Of a stretch of DNA of 64,000 nt, positions 1-12,238 are shown piece by piece. The notes under the pieces were generated by a model. That model searched no databases and was not told where the DNA came from. It was given only the letters and a program-made list of their open reading frames with translations. A program made the translations under genes and the position numbers. The stretch comes from Proteromonas lacertae (lineage: Eukaryota > Sar > Bigyra > Opalinata > Proteromonadidae), in NCBI GenBank assembly GCA_002245135.1, contig NGBS01000872.1, positions 248,001 through 312,000 on the forward strand. The letters are read 5' to 3'. The first letter of the stretch is position 1, and each line of letters begins with the position of its first letter.

Positions 1-858
1 TGGATGCGCACTTAATGTTGCTAATTGGAGTGTTTTCATGTTTGATGTTGGACAAATCTCAATAGGAATACGTAATTGTGCTAATTTCTCCCATTGTTTG
101 TTATTTAATACTAAACAATGACCTAATCTATCTGGCTCATATTCTAAAATATCATTCGTGTCTTTTTCTCTATCAATTTCACCACAATGACAAGTAACAT
201 ATAAATTACAATCTTTACAGAATGAAAATACATCCTGATAAAACTCAAAATCTTCACCATGTGGATCACCTGATAAATCAATTCCTATTACATATTGAGG
301 ATATTTCTTGTGATAATCATTGCATAATCTCACTGTATGCATGGCTTCAGCTCTAATAAAAAACAAAAATAAAAGAAATTACAAATACATTGTGTTTTTT
401 CTATTCACACTTAAAATCAGTTTTAATATGATATTGTTGGGTTTATATTCTTGAAATACTTTTAGAATTGTATCAATATATGACTCAAATGTCATTTTAT
501 TCTTTTCATTTTCTTTTGGAGTTGTTCTTAACTCTAAATACTTCACATTATTATGAACAAAATCATCAATTGCTTCTCTTGTTATTCTTTCAACTATTTC
601 ATTGCTATTTATAATCACGTTAATTATTCTAAATAAGTCAAAACAACTATTTCACAAAATAAAATGAACAAATACTTACTTTTTTAGACTTCTATCACCA
701 TTCGCTATTTCTAATGCTTCTTTCGTGCTTTCTATATCATTTGATTTATTTATTAACTCTAAAAGAGTATTTTCTCTAATACAACCTGATAAATGAGCGT
801 GTAATTCCTTAACATAATAATATTCCATGTCATACAATCTTTGGAACATTGTGAACAT
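1..858 (-). CDS. ADAL: Adenosine deaminase-like protein (N6-methyl-AMP deaminase type), 3' end off the left edge
   Basis: Member of the adenosine/AMP deaminase superfamily, closest in pattern to ADAL/MAPDA, which in other eukaryotes converts N6-methyl-AMP to IMP in the cytosol. Three exons can be joined in frame: 858-680, 646-389 and 352 to beyond position 1, with introns of 33 and 36 nt (GTAAGT...ATAG and GTATTT...TTAG). The first exon has the metal-binding HAHLSG motif after a short lead. Exon 2 carries KYLELRTTP, and exon 3 has GIDLSGDP, an HxGE-like CHCGE, DRLGH and IEICPTSN, all in family order. The C-terminal DD metal motif lies beyond the window edge. Family assignment is firm; the exact substrate (methyl-AMP rather than adenosine) is inferred from resemblance to ADAL. 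The start at 858 is the first ATG before the HAHL motif; in-frame stops lie just upstream. Confidence 0.85.
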
Positions 859-986
859 ATCTATTAACTGATATTGCTCCTATTTCATCCATTTCATTAA
901 AAACTAAAAAATAGGTGCAAAAATTATCCCAAAAATTTGACTGTTTTTTTCTTATTTATCTGATTTTCACCTGAAAGAAACAAAAT

Positions 987-2785
987 ATGGTATTTCCAAG
1001 GAGTGAAAGAAAGCCTTACTTATTTGGGGATCCTACTATTGCAAATCATTTATATGAAGGACAAGATCCTTTTCGATACAAAGATAAACGATTTATACCA
1101 ATATCTCATTTAGATCATTCAGCCATTACATCAGGTAGATACTATTATTTTTGTTATAATAATAGCCACATTCAATTTAGCACCAAACGGACCAGGAGAG
1201 TATGATCCAAATGTAGAAGTACTGAGTACAAAGCATACAATGTGTGTTCCAAAACTAGTTGAACCATTTAGTTATCCTGATGTTACTTCTTTAAATCAGT
1301 ATGAATATTAACACTTATATAATATTTTAAACAATGAAATAGAACACCAGGACCTTGTACTTATGAACCAAAAAGATTAGATCTAAAATCAAGTGTATCC
1401 TACACACTAAAGAGAGATAATCACAGAGAAATACTTGCACCTTCTTCAACACCAGAAGGAATTGCTCCAACCACATATTCGCCCAGAAAACCCAATGCAA
1501 AGCATGTGCCAGGATACCAGTTCTTTCACAAATCACCAAGGTTCAATCACGTAAGTATGGCAAGTACAGAAGCAAATATTGGTCCAGGATCTTATGAAGT
1601 AATGGATACTTTAGCAAAAAGACCATTAACCATACCAAGAGCTTGTAAAGATAAAGATTTAATATATTATAATGTACCAAGACCATTTTCACAGATTAGT
1701 AGAAAGAATTTTGCTGAAGAAAATTATAATGTTAAAACAATACAACAACTTGCAGAAGAAAAGAAAGAAAAGCAAATTGAACATTTGGAAAAGAGGAAAT
1801 TAGCATTGAAAAGAAATCTTCAGAATTATCAAAATAGACAACAAGAGTTATTAGATATGCATGATAAAAGAGCTAAACAAGCCAGGCTTGAGAATATAAG
1901 GAAGAAATGCATATTTTGGTTTAGATATATGACATTAGTAAAGAGTTATAATTGTACGAATGAAATATTAATAAATAATTTCAAAGTAATGACAATGCAG
2001 TTAGAAAGACATGATGAAGTGATGAAAAGAGCAGCAATGACATTATGGAAGAATTATCAATATCATTTTTTTTATTTATATACATATTTATTTGTTTCTT
2101 TTATTCTCATTGTTTTTTTACTCATTTTTATAAATGTGTTGTATTTTTACAGAAAGTATTTTATCATGTAATAATCATTGAAAGAAGGAAAAAACAACAT
2201 GCAGCTGCAGAAGTAATATATAATAGTTTAAGAGGATATCAGATGATTAGAACAATGAAAAGGAAAGTTAAAAATCTCTGTTCAACAATAAAAGTAATGC
2301 AATATGAAATGAAAAGAGTAGTTGAAACAAGACGTGCTAAAATACGTTTAATATATTTATGTACTGTTCAATACGATAAACAAATGAGAAAATCTCTTCT
2401 ACAGAAGTTAGCACCAGTTGTTACAAGTGATAATAATAAAAAAGATAATAAAGATAATAAAAAAGCAAAGAAAACTAAAGTGAATAAAGAATTTACTAAT
2501 CTTCAATTGTCGGATGAAGAGTTACATCAAATATCATTAATTGTGTATGATAAACTAAGGAGTGCTTATAAATCGCTATATATGTTAGCTAAACAATCTG
2601 GAGCTGATGTATTATTTATTATTAATTTATTATTCTATTAGAAACCACATAAAAAATCAATTCCCCCAAGCACTTATTTTGAAGAAGCACTTACAGATAA
2701 ATACAAAGAGTTAATAAATAAGATAAAAATGAGTAATACTGGTTCATCTGCGTCTCCAACTCCTTCTGATAAAAATAAGCCTTAG
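987..2785 (+). CDS. STPG/SHIPPO-type PG-rich repeat protein with coiled-coil tail
   Basis: Putative axonemal or microtubule-associated protein. The N-terminal third carries several sperm-tail PG-rich type repeats: NGPGEYDP, TPGPCTYEP, APTTYSP and IGPGSYEV. The rest is basic, helical and rich in K, E, R and Q. Exons join in frame across a 31-nt intron near 1133-1163, a GTATGA...AATAG intron near 1301-1345, a longer T-rich intron ending in TTTTTACAG near 2155, and a 33-nt intron near 2608-2640. The hydrophobic stretch read in frame at about 2060-2160 is intron sequence, not a membrane segment. The last exon ends at TAG 2783-2785. In other eukaryotes such proteins bind ciliary or microtubule doublet surfaces, so this gene hints at a flagellated stage. 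The 5' splice site of the third intron (GTTTCT) is uncertain. Confidence 0.7.
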
Positions 2786-2894
2786 ATTTTTAATAATTTT
2801 AACTATTTATTACTCTTTTATTTGCTTTCTTTGTTGTGGTACATTGATGTATAAATATAAAGAAAAATTGTATTTTTTGGCAGTTTTTTCATAA

Positions 2895-5800
2895 ATGAGA
2901 GGTGAGAAAGAAGAAAACATAAATGTATATTCCCAATTATTCTGTGCAGGTATATGCTAGATTTAGACCAGCAAGTCAAAGAGAAGTGAAATTTGGTGTT
3001 CATTCGTGCATATACTTAGAAAATGAAGTATTAGAATTATATCTATATTTTAGCATAAAGTTGAAGTTGATAAACACACTTACACCTATGATCACATTTT
3101 TGATCAGAATTCCACTCAGAAAGACATGTATAATTCAACAATTCATATTTAGATATCAATATATTGGCGAAAAACATCTTAATAGTGTTTTAGATGGTTA
3201 TAATTCAACAATTTTTGCGTATTCCAAGAATTGATTTAATATTATGTATTATTATAGTTATGGACAAACATCTGCAGGTAAAACTTACACAATGGAAGGA
3301 CCAGATATAGAAAATCTAAATCCACATTACATAGGTTTGATTCCAAGGATAATAGATGAATTATTTCGACGAATCAAAGATCTAAAAAAGCAATTTGATT
3401 ATGAAATATCATTAACTATGATGGAAATCTACAATGAAACAGTTTATGATTTACTGTCATGTAATGAAGGTATTCAAAAGACATTAAAAGTGAGAGGAAC
3501 ACCAGAGAGTGGTTTTTTCGTGCAAGGAATATCTCAAAGATTGGTAAAAACAAGAAACGAAGCTATTAATTGGTATATTCATGGATGTAATAGAAGGTAT
3601 TTTTTTATACATCATGTAAATTTTATAGAAAAACAGCAGCAACAGCAATGAACCAATTATCATCTCGTAGTCACTCAATATTAACAATCAGTATCAAGAA
3701 ATTAGATAAAATAGATGAAGAAATGAAGACAAGTCTGTTTAATTTAGTTGATTTAGCTGGATCCGAAAGATTTGAAACAAAAAATGATCAATCAGTAATC
3801 AATGAGTCAATATTAATCAACCAATCATTATCAGCCTTAGGTTTAGTAATAAAATCATTAATAGATATTAGAAGAGGTAGAAATAGTAGTGCTTATATAC
3901 CATATCGTAATTCTATATTAACTCAAGTATTACATAACACTTTAGGTGGAAATTGTAAAACATCTTTGATATTATGTTGTAGTCCTGCTATATGTAATAA
4001 AGCTGAAACAATTTCTACTTTACAATTTGGAGAAAGGGCCAAGATGATAAAGAATAAAGTCAGTCAGAATGTATCTTCATCTGTTCCAGAATTAAAAGCT
4101 AAAATCAGATTATTGGAAGCTCAAATAGCTAAATATCAACAACAAGATAGAGTAAAGAATATTAATGGTATATATATATATATATCTTTAATAATTATTA
4201 TAAATTAATAAATAGATGATGATATTGAAAAGATTGTTTTAATTAATCAAGTATTGATTATATGTATTCTATTAATAATTAGCAATATGAACAAGAAATT
4301 CAAAAATTAACTGAAGAATTATTAAATTATGAAAAGAAAGAGAATAGAAGTAATAGAATGCTTTTAGAGTTTGAATCTAAAATCGCAGATATGGAAGAAA
4401 GTTGTCCAGATAGAGAATCATATGAAGTATATATTTATTCATTTTTATATTTATTTCTGAGTAGAATGAAATTGCACAATTAAAAGAGAAAATAAAGAAG
4501 TTAGCTGCTCATTGTAATCAGTTAGTAAGAGAAAAGAATGAATTACAAAGCCAATTGAAGCACAGTCAAATGAATAATAGTGGATATGAAGATGTAAGTG
4601 ATAAAGATCAAAGAATAAGAGAATTAGAAAGTGAAATTGATAAATTAAAGAATCAGATTAGTTATTTAGAAAGTTCAGTAGAAACTACTAATCATGATTT
4701 AGAAACAGCAGAAACCGATTATAAAAGAAGATTGTATAGATTACAAAGGCAAAATTTATCAAGTTCTAACCTATCACAGAGTTGTGTATTAATTAATTGA
4801 TTGGTATTTAATATATATATAATAGATAAGTCCATTAAAAACATCTTCATTTGATTGGAGCACTTCAGATATGCTTCCTGCTCCAGTGAAAAGAAGTATA
4901 GCAGAATTGCAAATGATAAAAAGAAACTTGGAAAATCAATTGGCTGATTTGACTGTATTAGTTTTTCATTATTAGTATTTTGTGTAATAGGATCGAATTG
5001 AGTCATTAGATGAGATGAATGAAAGACAAGAATCTGCACTACAAGACAAAGATAAAAAACTAAAAGAATTTAGTGATCAACTAGGTTTATTACAAGTATA
5101 ATTCATTCAATGTATTTCTTTTTTCTAGACTGAATTATTGAAAGAAAAACAGAATACAGAAACAGGATCAACATTACAGAGCATCGAATTAGAGAACAGA
5201 AAACAGAATGAAGCAAAATTGAAGCAAGAACTTATCAATTTGAATGTATTTTTTTTAATATTATAATTATATAATTATATTGTTTTGATTAGATTAAATA
5301 TAATGATGCGATTGCTCATTTAAACCCTGAAGAAAGAAAGAATCTTGGAAATGATGAAAATGTGAAACAGTTAAATGAACTATTGAATAGTAGAAATGAA
5401 GAAATAACTGAATTACAAAGTCAAAGAATAAAGGATTATGATACAATTGAATCATTGAAAAAGGAAATAATCCAATTGAAAGAAAAGAATAGAAATGATG
5501 CAATAAATGTTGATGAAACAGAATCAAGTGAGAAATACAAGAAATTAGAAGATGAGTTAAAACTAGAAAGAGAAAGGAAGAGTATGTTTGAACAAACAGA
5601 TTTTTATGAAAAGTATCAAGCAGTAATGAAAGAAAACAACACCATTAAATCAAGATATAATGATTTGGTGAATGAGATGAAAACAACAATAGGAAACTAC
5701 AACAATTTAATGAAAGAAATATCTTTATTGAAATCACAAAAAGTATTGGATGATAATTCATTTGATCAAATGAAACAATATATAATATCTTTAGATAATG

Positions 5801-6555
5801 CTAATTACGTGTTAGAAAATCCAATTTCATATGATTATGAGCATTTTAATGTATATATAATTATAATATCTTATATTTATTAGATATTGAAATATTTAAA
5901 CAATCAAATGATCTCTTTATTCACAAAACATCGTTTAGAACTTCTATTCACAGAAAATGGAGATAGACAGTTCAAAAAGATTTTCATTTAGATATTGAAT
6001 TATATTTCCCATCCACATACAATAATTCAAAGATAACAACTCCAGATGATATTAATTGTATAATTATTATTGTTTTATTAATATATATATTAGTTATTAA
6101 AAATGATGATATAACATTAAGAGTATGTTATCAGTTATTAGAAATGTTTTTAAAGATGGTTGGATTAACACTTATTTATAATGAAGATGAGTATTCTATA
6201 CTTTATATATTATTAATTATTCTAAATAGTGATGTAGCTTGTGTAAGGATAGATGATAAGCCAGAAACAAGTGATGCATTATCACTTCTAACAGAATATC
6301 CTTATCAAGCAGCTCTCTTACAAATATTCCACCATTTGAAAGAGATAGAAAGAGCTGATTTGCAGCAATGTATTTTAGGAAGGATTGTAGTTGAATATTC
6401 ATCTTTGAACAGTCCTCTTAGTTGTAATTGGATTCGATCGTTGTGTGTAGATAATTTATTACCGCTGTATATTTTATTCTCTTATTCTGTGTAGAATTGA
6501 TGATAAAGATGTAAAGGTAGCTATAATGAAAGAATTAATACCTTCTGAAGAATAG
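2895..6555 (+). CDS. Kinesin-1-like motor protein with long coiled coil
   Basis: Microtubule motor with an N-terminal motor domain (about residues 10-335) and a long coiled-coil stalk. The start codon at 2895 and residues through ENIN are joined to VYARFRP by a 25-nt intron. The ATP-binding P-loop reads GQTSAGKT, preceded by YNSTIFAY as in kinesin-1. Switch I is SSRSHSI and switch II is DLAGSE; NQSLSALGLVI follows. At least a dozen introns of about 25-50 nt interrupt the gene; several were placed exactly because the motor motifs must remain in frame. After about 4080 the product is heptad-like coiled coil. A C-terminal region (about 5980-6555) is less clearly coiled and I do not recognise it. 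Near 5930-5990 the frame needs a GTTTAG-type intron of about 59 nt or an indel. The class is inferred from motor residues only. Confidence 0.85.
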
Positions 6556-6724
6556 AATCGCATTAAATTATTTTATTATATGTTTGTTATTCATTTCAAA
6601 TTTTTGAGATGGTTTTAAATAGAAAAAATAATAAGACAAGTATGAGGCTAAGTTAAATAGTAAATATAGCAATTTTGATAAACACTTTTATTCTAAATTA
6701 TTTTTTAGCTGTTCAAATAAACCA

Positions 6725-7299
6725 ATGGTATAGCTTAAGTGTATATAAAATAGAGTGACTCACCACCTCCACCAAGAAGGTATAAAAAAGTAGCAGATGA
6801 AGTTAAGACTCTGATAATCCACAATGTTATCGATCAGAAGAGATCTTTGAACGAAGTGTCTATGATATTTAATGTCCCTCGATCGACAATATGGAATATC
6901 GTATCGTCTTACAGAAAGAGTGAGAGATTAGATCCAACTCCAAGATTTGGAGGGAGAAAAAGAAAGTTTACTTCTATAGATAGTTCCGAAATAGTCCAAT
7001 TAGCATCGAATAACCCTGACGATTCACTAAGCAACTTGAAGAAGGAATATGAGACACTTCATCCAGGTAAGAATATATCTATCTCAACAATTCATGCAAT
7101 AGTAAAACATGTTCAATCACCAACATCAGCCCATCGTCATAGAAATAAAAACAGACTAATACAACAGCAAGTACAACAACAGCAACAACAAGAAGAACAA
7201 ATTAAACAACAACAACAACAGATGCAGCAACAGAAACTACAACAGCAGCAGCAATATCGACAACAGCAGAAACTTCAACAACAACAGCAAATTCAACAA

Positions 7300-7334
<35 letters not shown>

Positions 7335-7605
7335 ACAGATTCAACAACAAGAACAATTCTTAAACCAACAGAATTTGCTATCCTCTACAATGGCAATGCC
7401 AATGTCAAATGATTCTTACCAAATACAACGACCTATGATGACTAATGATGGATATCCAGGAGATTCTTTCTGTTATCCATCTTCATTCTTTACAGCTCCT
7501 ACTAGATCTCTCAGCATTTATCAAGGTTCACTAAATTCTTTATCAGATTCTACACTACCTTATGCTTCTCCAATTCAATATGAATCTAATGTGAAACAGG
7601 TTTAA
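6725..7605 (+). CDS. Paired/Tc1-type bipartite HTH protein with polyglutamine tail; first exon is ATG only
   Basis: Predicted DNA-binding protein of about 285 residues. After MSDSPPPPRRYK come two helix-turn-helix units separated by a basic GGRKRK linker. The first contains SLNEVSMIFNVPRSTIWNIV and the second runs from IDSSEIVQLA to STIHAIV. This is the layout of Tc1/mariner transposase N-termini and of PAX-type paired domains. No DDE/D catalytic domain follows; instead there is a glutamine-rich tract (about 7150-7353) and a short S/Y/P-rich end. The reading frame opens only if a 26-nt intron at 6728-6753 (GTATAG...AATAG) is removed, leaving a first exon that is just the initiator ATG. A domesticated transposase DNA-binding domain acting as a transcription factor is inference; the intact frame and lack of terminal repeats argue against an active element. 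Confidence 0.7.
7150..7353 (+). repeat. CAA/CAG repeat encoding polyglutamine
   Basis: Imperfect CAA/CAG array inside the HTH gene. It codes for interrupted glutamine runs, the longest about 14 residues near 7291-7338. The mix of CAA and CAG suggests selection on the amino acid rather than pure triplet slippage. Confidence 0.9.
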
Positions 7606-7661
7606 TTTAATCATATATCTATTCGTTGTATTTAAAATTATGTTTTTTCTCTTCATTTAAC

Positions 7662-7681
7662 AATAATAATAATAATAATAA
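7662..7681. repeat. (AAT)n microsatellite between convergent genes
   Basis: Short run of AAT units in the 85-bp gap between the stop codons of the HTH gene and TRM6. No function visible. Confidence 0.8.
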
Positions 7682-7690
7682 AAAGTACTG

Positions 7691-9213
7691 TTATTCAGTT
7701 TTAGCTTTTTTACTTAATTCTTCATCTTTGCCTTCAACTTTCTCTATCTTTCTTTTAGTCATTGTCTCATTAGGAACAACCTTTATACCTGTCAAAATAT
7801 ATCCACTTCTATTATCCATCAGCATTTCAGGATGAGTTCTTTGAGGTAAAACTTGAATATTTCTATAAAATGATTCATACAACTCTAAATTGATAAAACA
7901 ACCTCCATTATGCAATGCTCCATATATTGTAGTTAAATTTTCAATGAAATGACTATAAATGATGAATCTCTTAGATGGAGATAAAAACTCAAATAATAAT
8001 TCAGCAATTGGAATTGGATCTGATTCTACACATATTAATATAGTATCAAAACCATTATTTAATTGTGTTAAAACACTTGAATAAAATGCTCTTTTTGAAT
8101 CATCTCTTTCTTTTATTTTTTGCTTATTTTCTTCTGTTATGACTCTTTCATTGGATACTTTTGGAATAAATTCTTCAACTATTCATATATTACAACAAAT
8201 TTATAAATACTATTTTTTGATATTAAAAACTTCAATGGAACATATTTAAATGCTTTTTTCATTTCACTACAAAAATTAAATCTTCTAATACCATCATAAC
8301 ATGGGTTTGTACTATCATATAAACAATAAATATTCACTAATCCACCTGTTCTTTCACATATTGAACCAGCTATTATTCCCATACAATCTTCCATTATTAA
8401 CACATTTGATTCAGGAACAGTTGAACATAATGATAATATCCTTCCCAATGCATCAGGTCTTAGGTTATTTATTTTCAATGGATTCTTTAGGAATAACTGA
8501 TGAGCAATAGTCATACTTGTACATTTCACCACCATTATTCGTGTGATATATTTCAATTGTTTCTTTTTGATATATTTTTCTTTTGAAAATTTTGTCTTTT
8601 TATCGAAAGTTTTACTATTTTCACATAATTTCTCTATTAATTTATTACCACTAATTCCTTCTTCCTGCAATTTTTTGATTTGTTCTGTAGTTAATGTTTG
8701 AGATGTATTATCATCTACTAAATCTCTATTATCTGCATCTTCATCATTATCTTCTTCTTCTTCCATTGCTTTTCCCTCTTCATCCCCATCTTCTTTAATT
8801 GCTTCTTCAATCTTAGGGAATAATGGTTCATCTATTTTTTGAATATTGCCATTAATAACTTCAAAAACTGATCCATATTTACATCCTATTATTTTGTTTA
8901 TTATTATGTGTTTTTTATTAATATTTGCAGTTCTATTTTGCGTATTATATATTATAACAATACGCTTTACTATTAACCTGGATGCATAACTCTTTATGAT
9001 CACTTCCAATCAAAATCACAAAATCATCCTTTTTAACTATAGATGGATCACTTTCCATAATTTCTGATAATTTACTTAATTCATCTAAATCATTAAAATC
9101 GCTCAAACAATACTATTTTCATTCACTGTTTCATCTTTTGCTTTATTTTCTACTTGTACTTCTTTTATATCACCATTGGATTCATTTCTATCTTTTTGTA
9201 TTTCAGAATTCAT
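7691..9213 (-). CDS. TRM6: tRNA (adenine58-N1)-methyltransferase non-catalytic subunit
   Basis: RNA-binding partner of the TRM61 catalytic subunit; the complex makes m1A58 in tRNA in the nucleus. Family signatures in order are FVILIG near the N-terminus, GCKYGSVFEV, GISGNKLIEKL with SKTFDKKTKFS, KYIKKKQLKYI, NVLIMEDCMGIIAGSI and the C-terminal VLPQRTHPEMLMD followed by YILTG, which is diagnostic of TRM6/GCD10. Four exons join in frame across introns of about 29, 31 and 31 nt. An acidic, low-complexity stretch (about residues 105-150) lies between the OB-like and Rossmann-like parts. The start at 9213 (MNSEIQKD) is the first in-frame ATG. The last residues are lysine-rich and could form a nuclear localisation signal. 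No frame problems. Confidence 0.9.
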
Positions 9214-9391
9214 TTTAGATTCTTTCAAAAAAGCAAATATATTTATCAAGCCTAATTATTGGCTTGAACAACCAAGTTATGCTTGAGTTTTTAAACATCA
9301 AAAACAACACAATTGACATAACATATTAATATTTAAAAACAATAAAAAAGCGGGAAAACAATTAAATTGAAAATCCATAACATAAAAAAGA

Positions 9392-11529
9392 CTATTTCAG
9401 TTTTCTATTCTGTCTAGGACGAGGTGTATCAAGTGCAACAGTACTCCACATGCCATCAATCCTGATAAACGTATCAGATTTCCTAGGTAAGCCTTCATCA
9501 TGTATATCAATTTTAGACTTGCAGTATTCTTCAGGAACTTCAGGAGGTGGTACATATGGAGGAACCATAGTCAAAATATTATCAAAATCAATCTTCTGGA
9601 AGAAAGGATGCTTTTTAATAACATCAGGATCAGATAATCTCTCTTCATGGTTCTTATCTAACAATTTACTAACAATATCTTTCATAGCTTTAGATACACT
9701 TTTATGACTAAAACATTTTTTGGATAAATATGGAAAAGGAATTTCATCATTGCAAATGTTGACTAGCAACTCATGTCCTTGACCTTCAAATGGTATTTTA
9801 CCGTATATCATTTCATATATTAATATGCCAAATGACCACCAATCAGTTCTTTCATCATATTCTAATCCTTGAGCTACTTCTGGACTGATATATTCCAAAG
9901 TTCCAACGAGTGATTTTTCACCTGTTATATTCATTGTTCTATTGTTTGTATTATCACTATCATTATCTGTAGACATAGATAAATCAAAATCACCTAATAC
10001 AATATGACCTGTATTACTGATTAAAATATTCTCAGGTTTTAAATCACGATACATATAATTATAAGCATGTAGACATTCTAAAGCTAATAAAACTTCACTA
10101 CTGTAAAAACAAGCATCACTTTCAGATATACGGTAATTGGGCATTCTAGATAAATAATGATATAAATCACCTCCATTACAATATTGTAGTGCTAAATATA
10201 AATAATTACTAGTTGTAAATGCATAATGTAATGTAATAATAAAGGGATTACTAATTAATACCATTAAATTACGTTCAATTCTATATCTTTGAATTCTTTT
10301 TTGAACTTCGAAATCTGATTGGTCGATCACTTTTAATGCTAAATATGTTTCACCACCTGGTAAATTCTTGGCTCTTGCTAGAAATACAGTACCACATCCA
10401 CCTTTACCTATAAATCTAATTAATTCAAAGTTATTCAATGATATTTCACACTGTTGTAATTGAATCTTTTGTATCTGTTTTTCAATGTCATCTAAATTCC
10501 TTGCATCATTCGATACTTTATGTTGTAACATAGTATCATCAACAGCAGAGGATGAAGTATTTAACTTAACATCATCTAAATTCAGTGGCTGCATACTAGA
10601 ACTAGTAGTAGTATTGTTGTTATGATTATAATCAGTAGCAGCAACTCTACTTGGTGAACTAATTAATGGAGCAAATTGATAAGCCATTCCTCCACCTTTA
10701 CTACCTCTAGTTATACTGGTACTATTATCACCTGAGGAAGATGGTTTAGTACGTTTCTTTAATTGCCTTAATGCTTTTAATGTACGGACAAAAGGACTAT
10801 GTAAATCGATGGATTTTGCAAGAGTATATACTTTATCTATTATCTTTTCAGCTATTTCTGTTGTGCTAGGAGATACATCTTCTAACTCACGGAATTTTAA
10901 AATGACAGTTGGATAAATATTTGAAAAATCTTTTAAGAATAATCTTACATTATCATCGGTTATAAATAATTGGTTAAATATATATAATAAACTTGTCATT
11001 GTATCAAAATAGAGACTTCTATCTGCATTTTCATCGGAAAAGATGAGAGCCAATATACATCTTGTCATTGTTACTAAAGGCTCTAGAAAACCATTTTCAC
11101 CTAACGAATTAATATGAGATAGACTATGAAAATCTTCTTTGAATTCTTCAATAAATGGTACTGTGTGCTTTAATACTTCAACATTGTGTGGTGAGGGAGG
11201 TCTGGGTGTTGAATATTTTCCTGTTGTTGTTGATAATGCAGCTACATAGAGTTGATACTGATGATTAAAGTAATCAAACATATCCGTCATTACAACAGAC
11301 CACTAAAATAAATAAAATAACGAAACAATATATATATATATATACTTGTTCTTCTTTATTTTCTATGGTAGTAAAATCTTTTTCTATTGTATGATATAAG
11401 ATGCTATTTCCGCCGATGTTCATTAACTTCATCTGTTTAAAGATTCTTTCTTTATATGTCTTAGGCTAAAAAAATGATTAGTTACGAAGTTAATACTACA
11501 GGTTCAGGTGTTACTAGTGGCTCATTCAT
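9392..11529 (-). CDS. AGC-family Ser/Thr protein kinase with DFD in place of DFG
   Basis: Protein of about 690 residues. Two short upstream exons (start ATG at 11529, then about 40 residues containing KTYKERIFKQMKLMN) join to the main exon across introns of about 31 and 43 nt. The first 250 residues are helical without a recognised domain, followed by an S/T/N-rich linker. The kinase domain (about residues 345-625) has GKGGCGTVFLA, ALKVID, YRDLKPENIL, GDFDLS, a T/N/S-rich insertion, GTLEYISPEVAQG and DWWSFGILIYEM. All catalytic residues are present. The DFD motif is seen in plant AGC-VIII kinases and some protist AGC kinases. After the kinase core comes an AGC-type tail with HPFFQKIDF and a proline-rich PPYVPPPEVP. 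Upstream regulators cannot be inferred. The second intron contains a (TA)n run near 11331-11344. Confidence 0.85.
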
Positions 11530-11623
11530 TTCTATCTTTTGATAACTGAAATGAATTTTGAAAAGAAATGATTTGAGATAAAGCTTGACAATAAACCGCC
11601 ACATTCTATTTCTGTAATAGCTA

Positions 11624-12082
11624 ATGAGTATTTATCAGAAAAACTATGTTAAGAATATTCTAAAAGAATCAATAATCCCAGGAAGTATATTAAGTTCATC
11701 ACAAGGTCAAAATAAAGCTTGGGTACAAGTATACAATGGCTATTATAAGTTATAAAGGGATTTATTGTTCAAATTTCTGATAATCTAGTGCTTTTAGATG
11801 ATGGCACAGGATTAATCACTGTAGATTTGACTAATTACAGGAAGAAAGTGAATAAAGACTTTGTGCCATTGTTAGGTATATTTTTATTAATCATAATTAC
11901 AATTTTATATATTAGGCGATTATATTATGGTTACAGGCAAATTAACAACTAAAGAGGATAAGTATGTGTTGATTAGTCATCAGTGCATTTCTATAGATGG
12001 TATTTTATCATATCTACTTTACGAAATAGATCCAAATAGAATTAGTTTGTGGAATCTTGAAGTGGTATCATTGAATTCATGA
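11624..12082 (+). CDS. RMI2-like OB-fold protein
   Basis: Small protein of about 125 residues that resembles RMI2, the OB-fold subunit of the BLM/TOP3/RMI dissolvasome that resolves double Holliday junctions. Matching features are AWVQGFIVQIS (RMI2-type VWMQG start of strand 1), LLDDGTGLITVDL, GDYIMVTGKL and the C-terminal WNLEVVSLN. Exons: 11624 to about 11729, then two more, joined across an intron ending in AAAG (about 29 nt) and one of about 40 nt ending in TTAG. It ends with tandem TGA codons. Another short OB-fold family, such as a telomere- or RPA-related protein, remains possible because OB-folds diverge quickly. The gene is divergent from the AGC kinase with 94 bp between start codons. 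Confidence 0.55.
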
Positions 12083-12238
12083 TGATTTTAATGTTTTTTA
12101 ATAAAAATGAAATATAATTTAACTTATTTATAATTATTTTATGAATTATTGATTTTACTATGGGAGGACAAATATCAAGTCAAACATATTTGAAATTCAA
12201 AATCGTTTTTGTTCTTTTCTAAGTAAATAGAAAAGATA

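Noticed and set aside
2060-2160. Transmembrane segment in the STPG-like protein
   Set aside because: The hydrophobic run is T-rich intron sequence ending TTTTTACAG; splicing restores the charged helical frame.
6725-7605. Active Tc1/mariner transposon
   Set aside because: No DDE domain, no terminal inverted repeats and no TA duplication were seen; the gene has its own intron and polyQ tail.
9349-9357. E2F-like GCGGGAAAA motif between the AGC kinase and TRM6
   Set aside because: It lies 136 bp or more from the TRM6 start and next to the kinase stop, and TRM6 is not a typical E2F target; a single short match is not enough.
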